Origin: Candidatus Bathyarchaeota archaeon UBA185
GTDB taxonomy: Archaea > Thermoproteota > Bathyarchaeia > 40CM-2-53-6
Direction of reading: 5' to 3'
Assembly (NCBI GenBank): GCA_002495485.1
Contig: DAFH01000050.1
Location: forward strand, 29,341-40,646
Length of the DNA stretch: 11,306 nt
In this document: piece after piece, positions 5,886-11,306 of the stretch
Layout: each line of letters starts with the position of its first letter
Numbering within the stretch: the first letter of the stretch is position 1
Notes under the pieces: model-generated
What the model saw: the letters and a program-made list of their open reading frames with translations, nothing else
Databases searched by the model: none
What the model was told of the DNA's origin: nothing
Translations under genes and position numbers: made by a program

Positions 5886-6593
5886 TTGTACGATAGATCC
5901 GCGGCCTACTACGACGCGATTTATGACTACAAGAATTACGAGGACGAAAGCGAAAAGCTCCGACGCTTTGTTCGGCGATACAAGAAGTCATCAGGTAACA
6001 CTCTTTTGGACGTGGCGTGCGGAACTGGGAATCACATAGCATTTCTCAAGCGCTGGTTCTCGGTTGAAGGCGTTGATCTTAATCCGGATATGCTGAAGCA
6101 GGCGAGAAGGAAGCATCCCGATGTCAGGTTCTACAATGGAGACATGTGCAGCTTCCAACTTGGAAAGAAGTATGATGTAATCACGTGTCTCTTCAGCGCA
6201 ATCGGACACGTCAAGACGAAGATGAGACTACAGCGGGCTATTGGACGAATGGCTCAACATCTCAAGCCAGGCGGGTTGTTACTGCTTGAGCCATGGCTTA
6301 CGCCCGACCGCTGGTCCTTGGGCCGCTTGAGTGCTAACTTTGTAGATCTGCCCGAGTTAAAGCTCGCCAGACTCAGCATAAGCAAACGAAGAGGCAACCT
6401 TTCGATTAATGACGAGCACCATTTGGTAGGGTCTACAACAGGAATCGAGTATTTCGTAGAACGTCTTGAGATGGGGCTGTTCACTCCAGAGACCTATATA
6501 GATGCCCTAGAAAAGGCGGGGCTAAAGGTCAAACACGACAAGAAAGGTCTGATTGGTCGAGGATTGTACCTCGGAATCAAGACCACAGAATGA
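5886..6593 (+). CDS. Class I SAM-dependent methyltransferase, TylM1/DesVI-like
   Basis: This 235-residue protein has a Rossmann methyltransferase core: LDVACGTG (41-48, motif I), VDLNPDM (63-69, acidic loop), GDM (85-87) and KYDVITCLFSAIGHV (95-109), then HLKPGGLLLLEPW (125-137). The later part has DEHHLVGSTTGIEYFVERLE and LFTPETYIDAL, and ends in GRGLYLGIK. These blocks match the amino-sugar N,N-dimethyltransferases of macrolide biosynthesis (TylM1, DesVI), which methylate a TDP-amino sugar, rather than a generic methyltransferase. No other deoxysugar gene is near, so the substrate is open; glycine- or small-amine-type acceptors are possible. The start is TTG 5886, because an in-frame TGA lies at 5871 and no better start follows. 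It lies 26 bases after the DUF59-PqqD gene and may be cotranscribed with it. Confidence 0.85.
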   Translation: MYDRSAAYYDAIYDYKNYEDESEKLRRFVRRYKKSSGNTLLDVACGTGNHIAFLKRWFSVEGVDLNPDMLKQARRKHPDVRFYNGDMCSFQLGKKYDVITCLFSAIGHVKTKMRLQRAIGRMAQHLKPGGLLLLEPWLTPDRWSLGRLSANFVDLPELKLARLSISKRRGNLSINDEHHLVGSTTGIEYFVERLEMGLFTPETYIDALEKAGLKVKHDKKGLIGRGLYLGIKTTE

Positions 6594-6601
6594 GTCACTT
6601 G

Positions 6602-6657
6602 TGTTCGTACTTATTCTACTCGACTAGGTAACCAGAGTACCATTTTACCTACGAACA
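6602..6657. repeat. Interrupted inverted repeat after the methyltransferase gene
   Basis: The right arm TTACCTACGAACA (6645-6657) is the reverse complement of two left blocks, TGTTCGTA (6602-6609) and TAGGTAA (6625-6631); the two blocks share the central TA of the right arm and are separated by 15 bases. As RNA it could fold as two alternative or bulged stems starting nine bases after the TGA at 6591-6593. It may be a terminator or RNA 3' structure. There is no clear oligo-T run directly after it. Confidence 0.3.
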
Positions 6658-6726
6658 GTACGACTCGTTCAATGACAAGTTGCTACTGAGGTCGTTGCTG
6701 TTTTAGAACTCTACAAATCCACATGT

Positions 6727-6734
6727 CTTATACC
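6727..6734 (+). promoter_or_regulatory. TATA box for a leaderless AbrB-type gene
   Basis: CTTATACC is centred 26 bases before the ATG at 6757, the archaeal distance from TATA box to transcription start, so the mRNA probably begins at or next to the start codon. No Shine-Dalgarno sequence is present, which agrees. A second TATATACT-like element (6739-6747) is too close to serve this start. Confidence 0.5.
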
Positions 6735-6756
6735 GGCGCATATACTAGGGTATCTC

Positions 6757-6948
6757 ATGAGCAGTGTACTAGAAGTCAAGATGATCAACAACGGCGACAA
6801 CGTCAGACTAGTAGTGCCAAGATCATATCTCCACCAGCTGGGCTTCGAGAGAGGAGACACGCTTCTGGTGACTCTGGAAGAGGAGCGGGCCAAAGCCCGA
6901 AAGAAGCACTCCCGGGTGCGGGCTCAAAAGCGACCGCGACACAACTAG
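6757..6948 (+). CDS. AbrB/MazE-type SpoVT-fold DNA-binding protein
   Basis: This 63-residue protein has one swapped-hairpin AbrB domain at about residues 4-45. It reads VLEVKMINNGDNVRLVVPRS, then LHQLGFERGDTLLVTLEE. The 'V-P-R' turn and 'L-G-F-x-x-G-D' are the typical marks of archaeal AbrB/SpoVT proteins, which dimerise and bind DNA as transition-state regulators or antitoxins. The last 18 residues form a very basic tail (KARKKHSRVRAQKRPRHN), unusual for the family and likely to add nonspecific nucleic-acid contact. No toxin gene (PIN or MazF) is adjacent on either side, so an antitoxin role is not supported. The start is ATG 6757, with a TATA box 26 bases upstream. Possible targets are unknown. 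Confidence 0.78.
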   Translation: MSSVLEVKMINNGDNVRLVVPRSYLHQLGFERGDTLLVTLEEERAKARKKHSRVRAQKRPRHN

Positions 6949-7095
6949 TTCAAGGCAAGGTCCCTCTTCTTGGGGCAGCGTTTCTCGTCTGGTACTACCT
7001 TATAGTAGGCTTTGTTCCGGACACAGCCTCAAGAACTACCGTGTTTCTGAGGCAATCCGTCGTTTCTGGCTCAAAATCTTTAGATGATGTCCAAA

Positions 7096-7536
7096 TCACA
7101 GCAGAATCCCCATGATGATTTCGTCATGATATTTCCCGTCCTCTCCAAGATAGTTTTCCCTCTTTACGCCCTCCCGCCTGAATCCGACCTTTTCGTAGAG
7201 ATGTACCGCTCGACGGTTGTCTGCCACGACAGTCAGCTCAACCCGGTGGAGATGTCGATCTCGCGCCGCTCTGATCCCCCCACTCATCAGCGCCGCTCCT
7301 AATCCGAGATTCTGATAGTCCTGATAGTCCTTATGCAGATAGATGAACAGGTCTCCCGTTGCTCGAAAGGGAGGGCTTGTACCAATGGATATCTGCAGGT
7401 GCCCTACGATCCGGTTGTTGTCAAGTGCGACAAGAACAATCGCGTTCTCAATGTTCGAGGTCCATCTCTCTATCCGCTGACGATTGTAGGGAGGCATACT
7501 CCAACGCAATGTCCCCTGTGACAGGCCGGCGTACAT
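7096..7536 (-). CDS. GNAT N-acetyltransferase, probably N-terminally truncated
   Basis: The 146-residue reading from ATG 7536 to TGA 7096 gives most of a GNAT fold, which moves acetyl from acetyl-CoA to an amine, for example a protein N-terminus or small molecule. Seen are RIVGHLQISIG (strand 2-3 area), the acetyl-CoA loop QNLGLG (motif A) and NRRAVHLYEKVGFRREGVKRE (motif B), like RimI/RimJ-type and ribosomal acetyltransferases. The expected N-terminal strand is missing from this ORF: the same frame continues upstream (VEVRSYRSSD, as in family members) but is cut by TAA at 7554-7552. There is also a tandem DYQDYQ just before the acetyl-CoA loop. These two faults suggest a decaying gene, unless the internal ATG is used. 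It follows the VOC gene on the same strand, probably in one transcript. Confidence 0.7.
   Translation of the reverse strand: MYAGLSQGTLRWSMPPYNRQRIERWTSNIENAIVLVALDNNRIVGHLQISIGTSPPFRATGDLFIYLHKDYQDYQNLGLGAALMSGGIRAARDRHLHRVELTVVADNRRAVHLYEKVGFRREGVKRENYLGEDGKYHDEIIMGILL
7312..7331 (-). repeat. 9-bp tandem duplication inside the GNAT gene
   Basis: CTGATAGTC occurs twice head to tail (7312-7320, 7321-7329), with two more bases of the unit following. It duplicates three codons on the minus strand, giving DYQDYQ right before the LGLG acetyl-CoA loop, where a single DYQ is normal. Confidence 0.6.
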
Positions 7537-7551
7537 CGAGACCAGCTTTTC

Positions 7552-7659
7552 TTAGTCGGAGGACCGGTAGCTCCGAACCTCTACTTTTCTTCCATTCTTC
7601 AGAACAGGTTCGGTCCGCTCAGAAGCCATCTGCCTAGCGATGAAATCCGTGTTGGTCAT
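7552..7659 (-). pseudogene. N-terminal remnant of the GNAT gene, ended by an in-frame TAA
   Basis: From ATG 7659 (or 7629) the frame reads MTNTDFIARQM ... NGRKVEVRSYRSSD, then TAA at 7554-7552, and goes on as EKLVSMYAGLSQGTL in the same frame into the 7096-7536 acetyltransferase. The joined sequence matches the usual GNAT N-terminus, where 'V-x-V-R-x-Y-R-x-S-D-(K/R/E)-E-K-L-V' leads into helix 1. One base change (AAA or GAA to TAA) explains the break. It starts 46 bases after the VOC gene stop. Confidence 0.6.
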
Positions 7660-7705
7660 GGATCGACGAGTAGTCGCAATGAGATCGGCGATGCACTCTA
7701 GGAGG

Positions 7706-8113
7706 TCAGGCGATCGGAGTTTCCGTCTTCTCTCTTGACTCTAAAGACTGCGAGAGGGAAATTGGTAGTCCGTCCGGGTCAAGAAAGACGGCGAGTTTGA
7801 TTCCTTCTCCCCCACGCTGGACCGGAGGCAGAATGAATTGCACGCCCTTTGCCTGAAGTTCCCTGTACACCTTTTCGATATCGGGAGTAACAAGTCCAAC
7901 CGAGCAAGTACCCGCTAGGATGTCCTCGGATCCTGAGCCAGGCTGGGCGCTCATCTTCCCCGGATGAAGAGCCAAGATAGTCCTTCCAGTATCGAACTCT
8001 GTCCACTCTTTCGTCTCGTACTTTAGTGGAAGGCCGAGGACGCTCCGATAAAAGTTGACTGACCGAGCCATATCCGAGACTCCCACGATCACATAATCCA
8101 ATTGGCTGAACAC
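7706..8113 (-). CDS. VOC-superfamily (glyoxalase/bleomycin-resistance fold) protein
   Basis: This protein has the paired beta-alpha-beta-beta-beta modules of the vicinal oxygen chelate fold. The first starts LDYVIVGVSDMARSVNFYRS and LGLPLKYETKEWTEF; the second has SVGLVTPDIEKVYRELQAKG and ends LAVFLDPDGLPISLSQ. The usual length is about 130 residues. GTG 8113 is chosen because the fold begins right after it (135 residues); the frame also opens at TTG 8152, adding 13 residues that match nothing. The metal-ligand places look substituted: the first-strand His/Gln is not seen, and the usual Glu in DPDGNxxEL is Ser here (ISL). So metal-dependent glyoxalase chemistry is doubtful, and a binding or resistance role is possible. 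It lies upstream of the GNAT gene on the same strand. Confidence 0.78.
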   Translation of the reverse strand: MFSQLDYVIVGVSDMARSVNFYRSVLGLPLKYETKEWTEFDTGRTILALHPGKMSAQPGSGSEDILAGTCSVGLVTPDIEKVYRELQAKGVQFILPPVQRGGEGIKLAVFLDPDGLPISLSQSLESREKTETPIA

Positions 8114-8150
8114 AGTACCAGGCCTACAGCTTGGAAAAGGTATTCGCCCC

Positions 8151-8156
8151 AAAAAA
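8151..8156 (-). terminator. Oligo-T tract after the RNase J gene
   Basis: Six consecutive T on the minus strand lie 21 bases after the TAG at 8179-8177, fitting archaeal oligo-T termination. No stable hairpin precedes it. The VOC gene begins just beyond, so it would partly isolate that gene from RNase J transcription. Confidence 0.35.
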
Positions 8157-8176
8157 CGTTTCGAGTAGATCTGGAC

Positions 8177-9493
8177 CTACACTTCAATAGTCGAGCCTTT
8201 GTTCCCTAACTCGACTTTAGTAAGATCCTTGACGAAGAGCCTGTAGAGTTCAGGCTGTTCGGTGTGAATTGGCACCAATCGTTTGGGCGCGACTTGTTCA
8301 ATCGTCTCTCGGAGTTCTGTGGGCATCATATGACCTGAACTGTGGATCTGGTACATTGGCAGTCCGAAATGATTTAGCCAGTTGATGAAACGTTCATGGT
8401 CCATCTCCATTTCCTCGTTGAACGGCTCGGAACTGCTGTTGATGAAAGCGCCGCCAGGTCCCGGCTGAATATCCAGAACCTCGTTCATGTCGTAGGAGCT
8501 CGAGGCTAGAATCACCTTGTCCTGCGCCTCGCGAATATCTTTGGACGTCTTTACAGAGGTCTCTCCAAGAATGTCCCTCTCCCAGTGGAAGTAGACCTTC
8601 TTGGTTCTCTGGTAGACGGCAAGGTTGGGATCGTGAAGAACATCTGGCGTCTCCAGGTGCTTGTCCTTGGACAATGCCCTGAGAAGATACGCCTGTTTCA
8701 TGGTCACGACGAGAATTCTGTCGTTGTCCCTCGCGATCTGATGAAAGGTCCTCAGACGGTCAATATCCGCAGAGGAAAAACTGGCAAGGACAAGTCCTCC
8801 GGTCTTCTTGATGACATGGTCCGATTTCTCCAGAACCTCCTGTTCGGTCCTCAGGTCACCCCTGACAAGGTTTGTCCCCTCGCAGAGGAATAGATCCGGT
8901 TGGGATCTCTCAGCAGTCTCAACGAAGTCCGCGGTCAGGCTGGCCTTGGTTCCATGTGCTCGAAAGTCTCCACTGTATGTGATTGTCCCGGTTGATGTAT
9001 GGATGAGGAATCCGTAGGATCCAGGTATGCTGTGGTCAACGTGCACTGGTTCGAGCTGGATATCTCCGAAGCCGATGTGGTCTCCGGTTCTGAAGGTCTT
9101 GAACTCGAGTCCTTCGAGATCATTCTCGAATCCTTTCTGACGCATCTCTGACAACGTCTTCAGGATCGCGAGTGTTGTCTCACCACAGTAGACCGGGATT
9201 TTTCGATTGAGCAGGGAGATGCACATCGAGTGGTCTATGTGTGCATGGCTCAGAATTACTGCATCGACAGCCGGCTGGTTGCCATCACGGTAGAGATCGT
9301 GAACGTCGGGGAGTATTCCGAGAGTGATGAGACCCTGCCCGTCTCGCGGCGCTAGGAACGGCTCGGAGAAGAACTGGCCCCTAGCTCCCAAGCTCATTCC
9401 AAAGTCCAGTAGGATTCTGGAGTCTTTGTCTCGAACGAGAAACTTGTTTCCACCAATCTCTCCGACCCCTCCCAACAGGTCGATTTGAACCAT
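8177..9493 (-). CDS. rnj: RNase J-type beta-CASP metallo-beta-lactamase ribonuclease
   Basis: This 438-residue enzyme is probably a 5'-3' exo- and endoribonuclease of mRNA turnover and rRNA maturation. It has the metallo-beta-lactamase core (about 1-190) with GGVGEIGGNKFLV (8-20), LLDFGMSLG (28-36), the metal-binding HAHIDH (83-88), VHVDHS (150-155) and SGDFRAHG (174-181, with Asp176). The beta-CASP insertion follows (about 195-370), and then HSSGH (384-388) with PIHTEQPE (408-415), matching the C-terminal motifs. Two zinc ions are expected. The length fits archaeal RNase J; no separate C-terminal domain is seen. The frame also opens at TTG 9505, four codons earlier, but family members begin at this MVQI, so ATG 9493 is used. 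A TATA-like box at 9527-9533 stands upstream. The gene follows a small CxC protein gene. Confidence 0.88.
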   Translation of the reverse strand: MVQIDLLGGVGEIGGNKFLVRDKDSRILLDFGMSLGARGQFFSEPFLAPRDGQGLITLGILPDVHDLYRDGNQPAVDAVILSHAHIDHSMCISLLNRKIPVYCGETTLAILKTLSEMRQKGFENDLEGLEFKTFRTGDHIGFGDIQLEPVHVDHSIPGSYGFLIHTSTGTITYSGDFRAHGTKASLTADFVETAERSQPDLFLCEGTNLVRGDLRTEQEVLEKSDHVIKKTGGLVLASFSSADIDRLRTFHQIARDNDRILVVTMKQAYLLRALSKDKHLETPDVLHDPNLAVYQRTKKVYFHWERDILGETSVKTSKDIREAQDKVILASSSYDMNEVLDIQPGPGGAFINSSSEPFNEEMEMDHERFINWLNHFGLPMYQIHSSGHMMPTELRETIEQVAPKRLVPIHTEQPELYRLFVKDLTKVELGNKGSTIEV

Positions 9494-9524
9494 GGATTCG
9501 ACCAAGGTGGGAATCGGAGCAGCT

Positions 9525-9535
9525 AGTTAATTACC
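9525..9535 (-). promoter_or_regulatory. TATA-like box before the RNase J gene
   Basis: On the minus strand the sequence is GGTAATTAACT, centred about 25 bases before TTG 9505 and 37 before ATG 9493. It overlaps the last codon of the upstream small gene, so RNase J may be transcribed independently as well as by read-through. Confidence 0.4.
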
Positions 9536-9867
9536 TATGATCTTCGCGGGTGCTGTTTAACCTGCAACAGGTATCGGTTCGCGCCCTTTGCTTCTCTCTG
9601 GACGATGACCCGATCACCCGCTTTCAGTCCACTGGCTCTGACGAAATAGTGGGAATGAGGCTCGTCGGGTCCGCGGCACGTACACGGATACGATTCGACC
9701 TTGGCTTTCTTCGGCTGCCCGTTATGGATGAGTCGGAAAGCTTTGCCCTCAGGCGGGAAGAACGAGAGCCTGTCCTTCAAGACCAGAACGAAGCGTTTCT
9801 GCTCTTCTTCCGATGTAATCTTTTTCGAGTAGACGTCCTTCTGCGTCAAAATCCGACGACTCCCCAT
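9535..9867 (-). CDS. Uncharacterised 110-residue protein with a CxC motif
   Basis: I do not recognise this family. The protein is soluble, basic and has no membrane segment. From about residue 20 the sequence reads SEEEQKRFVLVLKDRLSFFP, then RLIHNGQPKKAKVESYPCTC, then EPHSHYFVRASGLKAGDRVI and QREAKG. The middle has CTCRGP with HSHYF close by, which could bind a metal (two Cys plus two His). The following LKAGDRVIVQRE resembles the end of a small beta-barrel, as in AbrB- or OB-like folds. That suggests nucleic-acid or substrate binding, but it is only an impression. Start ATG 9867 and stop TAG 9535 bracket a good frame. It ends 41 bases before the RNase J gene on the same strand, so the two may be coexpressed. 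An overlapping plus-strand frame (9550-9876) has no protein character. Confidence 0.6.
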   Translation of the reverse strand: MGSRRILTQKDVYSKKITSEEEQKRFVLVLKDRLSFFPPEGKAFRLIHNGQPKKAKVESYPCTCRGPDEPHSHYFVRASGLKAGDRVIVQREAKGANRYLLQVKQHPRRS

Positions 9868-9964
9868 CGAGCGTAGTTTTTGAACCCTATCCTATGCCGG
9901 TGCAAGTGTCAGACATGTCCGATAGCTTTTCTACCGCCGGCTGGAGATAGATGTAACTCTCATC

Positions 9965-10663
9965 ATGTTCTTCCTCGCGGACTGGATCAACTGGCTCGCA
10001 GGCTCCTTTTCCGAGGATCCGTTACTCTTGGTCTTCGTTCTAGGACTGGTCGGAAACATTCTACCATTCGTTCCGACTCCGTCACTGCTCGTGGTAGTAG
10101 TTCTAGTCACCAGTCCAGGATCTCAATTTCAGGGACTAGCCCTTATAGAAATCGCATCAATCACTGCTCTAGGCGCATGTCTAGGGAAGCTCGTTAGCTA
10201 CGGGCTCGGCTATGGAGCCCGAAGAGCGATCGGTCGGCCCGAGAGATTTGACTCTCTCCGCAGATATCTTGGAGGAAGCACGTTCCTCATGGGTCTCATA
10301 TTCGCCGCCTCGCCGCTCGTAGACACGGCCTATATCCCTCTCGGCATGCTAAGATACAGTCTCCCCAAGACGCTGGTCTCACTCTACACTGGGAAGTTCA
10401 TCTGGATACTCTCAGTTCTATTCCTTGCCAAGCAGCTGGGAGAATCCATCACGCAATCCTTCGGAGGAGGAACCTACACCAGCCTCCTATCCGTTGCGCT
10501 CCTCGTTCCCATTGCCTATTTCTTGGTCAGCATCGACTGGGAAGACAGACTGCTCGGGCGCAAGGATACTCTTCGCAACAGGATCATTGCAAGAATCCGG
10601 AGCTACTTCTCGAAGATACATGGAAGCACCAACGCAACGCCCAACGCCGTGGAGCGCAACTAG
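9965..10663 (+). CDS. DedA/VTT-domain membrane protein
   Basis: This 232-residue membrane protein shows hydrophobic segments at about residues 18-36, 40-56, 60-82, 106-127, 137-158 and 172-190. The motif LGACLGKLVSYGLGYGARRA (69-88) matches the DedA/VTT pattern 'G-A-x-x-G-x-x-x-x-Y-x-x-G'. Residues 111-143 (FAASPLVDTAYIPLGML and FIW further on) fit the second half of the family, although the usual Arg-before-Pro ('R-x-x-P') is not obvious. DedA proteins are linked to lipid flipping and membrane homeostasis. The C-terminal 45 residues are hydrophilic and basic. Start ATG 9965 has a GGAG about 20 bases upstream, which is too far for a normal ribosome site. It is divergent from the CxC protein and upstream of threonine synthase. 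The substrate is unknown. Confidence 0.7.
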   Translation: MFFLADWINWLAGSFSEDPLLLVFVLGLVGNILPFVPTPSLLVVVVLVTSPGSQFQGLALIEIASITALGACLGKLVSYGLGYGARRAIGRPERFDSLRRYLGGSTFLMGLIFAASPLVDTAYIPLGMLRYSLPKTLVSLYTGKFIWILSVLFLAKQLGESITQSFGGGTYTSLLSVALLVPIAYFLVSIDWEDRLLGRKDTLRNRIIARIRSYFSKIHGSTNATPNAVERN

Positions 10664-10723
10664 AATCTTGACTCTGCGGAAATAGAATTCAGAAATCACT
10701 TTAGTTCCTATCATTCTCGTCCT

Positions 10724-10736
10724 GGGAGTGAGATCC
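10724..10736 (+). promoter_or_regulatory. Possible Shine-Dalgarno-like element before threonine synthase
   Basis: GGGAGTGAGATCC lies 8 bases before ATG 10745 and resembles the archaeal anti-16S consensus GGAGGTGATC with inserted bases. It supports ATG 10745 as start, which also gives a full zinc-ribbon N-terminus. Confidence 0.35.
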
Positions 10737-10744
10737 GAGCAAAA

Positions 10745-11306
10745 ATGCGGTTAGAACAGGCATACATAGGCTTGCGGTGCAACGACTGTGCCTCCAAGTT
10801 CGACATCGACCAGCTCTCGCAGCGATGTTCGAGATGCGATGGTCTCTTAGACACCGTATTCGATGAGGACATTCTGAGCGAGTATTCCAAGAATCAACTG
10901 AACCATCGCCAGTCTTCGATGTGGAAATTCAGGATGTTCCTTCCCATTGGTCTAGGATCCCGTCCCGTGACGGCCTGTGAGGGAAGCACTCGTCTACGAC
11001 ACGTCAAGGCTTTCTCCAAAGAGGTCTTAGTGAAGGATGAGACTCAAAACCCAACTGGAACGTTCAAGGACAGAGGAGCATCTGTAGCTGTCACACGGCT
11101 ATCAGATCTCAAAGTGCGAGGATTAGTACTGGCCTCTGAAGGAAACGCCGGCTGCTCCTTCGCTCTCTATTCTCGCCTGGCCGGGATGCGATGCCATGTC
11201 ATACTTCCAAGACAAGCGAACCCGCAAAAGGTTCAGTTGTCCAGAAAACTGGGCGCCGAAGTTACTCAGGTGCCAGGAACGATCGCCGAGGCCGGTAGAC
11301 ACGCGG
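10745..11306 (+). CDS. thrC: Threonine synthase, N-terminal part (3' end outside window)
   Basis: The frame opens at ATG 10745 and runs off the right edge without a stop (187 codons seen). Threonine synthase converts O-phosphohomoserine to threonine with pyridoxal phosphate, the last step of threonine synthesis. Residues 12-31 form a rubredoxin-like zinc ribbon, CNDC and CSRC, common in archaeal ThrC. PNPTGTFKDR-type motif QNPTGTFKDRGA (101-112) places the PLP lysine at Lys108. Next, SEGNAGCSFALYSRLAG (131-147) is the phosphate/PLP loop; the usual sequence is S-S/T-G-N, here S-E-G-N. The following VILPRQANPQKVQLSRKLGA fits fold-type II enzymes. Related proteins in the same fold include cysteate synthase, so substrate needs the missing C-terminal part. 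It follows the DedA-type gene by 81 bases. Confidence 0.85.
   Translation, partial: MRLEQAYIGLRCNDCASKFDIDQLSQRCSRCDGLLDTVFDEDILSEYSKNQLNHRQSSMWKFRMFLPIGLGSRPVTACEGSTRLRHVKAFSKEVLVKDETQNPTGTFKDRGASVAVTRLSDLKVRGLVLASEGNAGCSFALYSRLAGMRCHVILPRQANPQKVQLSRKLGAEVTQVPGTIAEAGRHA

Noticed and set aside
6757..6948. AbrB-type protein as an antitoxin of a toxin-antitoxin pair
   Set aside because: No PIN, MazF or other toxin-like ORF lies directly upstream or downstream.
6958..7115. Hydrophobic reading LLGAAFLVWYYLIVGFV between abrB-like and GNAT genes
   Set aside because: It is in another frame from AbrB, has no start codon near the hydrophobic part, and runs into the antisense of the GNAT gene. A small membrane protein or frameshift fusion is not supported.
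7552..7554. Recoding or read-through of TAA in the GNAT gene
   Set aside because: Known archaeal recoding uses TAG (pyrrolysine) or TGA (selenocysteine), not TAA, and a point mutation is simpler. The added tandem duplication also favours decay.
9550..9876. Plus-strand 108-residue frame over the CxC protein gene
   Set aside because: It is an antisense shadow of the 9535-9867 gene, with no motif and no promoter-like element.
1..11306. tRNA, rRNA, CRISPR array, transposase or phage genes
   Set aside because: I looked through intergenic stretches on both strands and saw no cloverleaf-like sequence, spaced direct repeats, transposase motifs or structural phage genes. No intergenic stretch exceeds about 200 bases.

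Overview
The window looks like archaeal chromosome with about even base composition. Several genes have A/T-rich TATA-like boxes about 25-40 bases before their starts and short or absent leaders (clearest before the AbrB-type gene at 6757). TTG and GTG starts are common, oligo-T stretches follow some stop codons, and the gene set (double-HTH Lrp-like regulator, archaeal-type RNase J, DUF59 protein, zinc-ribbon threonine synthase) fits the TACK/Thermoproteota side of the Archaea, such as Nitrososphaeria or Bathyarchaeia relatives. That placement is inference; there is no rRNA or tRNA gene to fix it. I saw no CRISPR array, insertion sequence or phage gene.

Layout. 3-422 (+) is the C-terminal end of a C45-type acyltransferase. 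It converges on a minus-strand block: an ABC-2 drug/lipid exporter permease (460-1296) and its ATPase (1293-2297), joined by a stop/start overlap. Its promoter region (2298-2446) carries a TATA box and three copies of a 7-bp motif that look like operator half-sites. Upstream lies a carboxymuconolactone-decarboxylase-family protein (2447-3073, -) with its own hairpin-plus-T terminator. It diverges from a double-HTH Lrp/AsnC-like regulator (about 3128-4087, +). Then on the plus strand come a solitary D12-class adenine DNA methyltransferase (4152-5039), a possible 46-residue small ORF (5083-5223), a DUF59 (MIP18/PaaD-like) protein fused to a probable PqqD-like domain (5236-5859), a TylM1/DesVI-like N-methyltransferase (5886-6593), and a small AbrB-type protein (6757-6948).

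The second minus-strand block, read right to left, holds a small uncharacterised CxC protein (9535-9867), an RNase J-type beta-CASP nuclease (8177-9493), a VOC-fold protein (7706-8113) and a GNAT acetyltransferase (7096-7536). The acetyltransferase appears damaged: its expected N-terminus is cut off by an in-frame TAA, and a 9-bp tandem duplication lies beside the acetyl-CoA loop. The right end is plus strand: a DedA/VTT-type membrane protein (9965-10663) and the first 187 residues of threonine synthase (10745 to the edge).

Most of the window is ordinary housekeeping and accessory content. The points most worth a second look are the operator-like array before the exporter, the DUF59-PqqD fusion next to an amino-sugar-type methyltransferase, the decaying acetyltransferase, the orphan DNA methylase and the unassigned small protein paired with RNase J.
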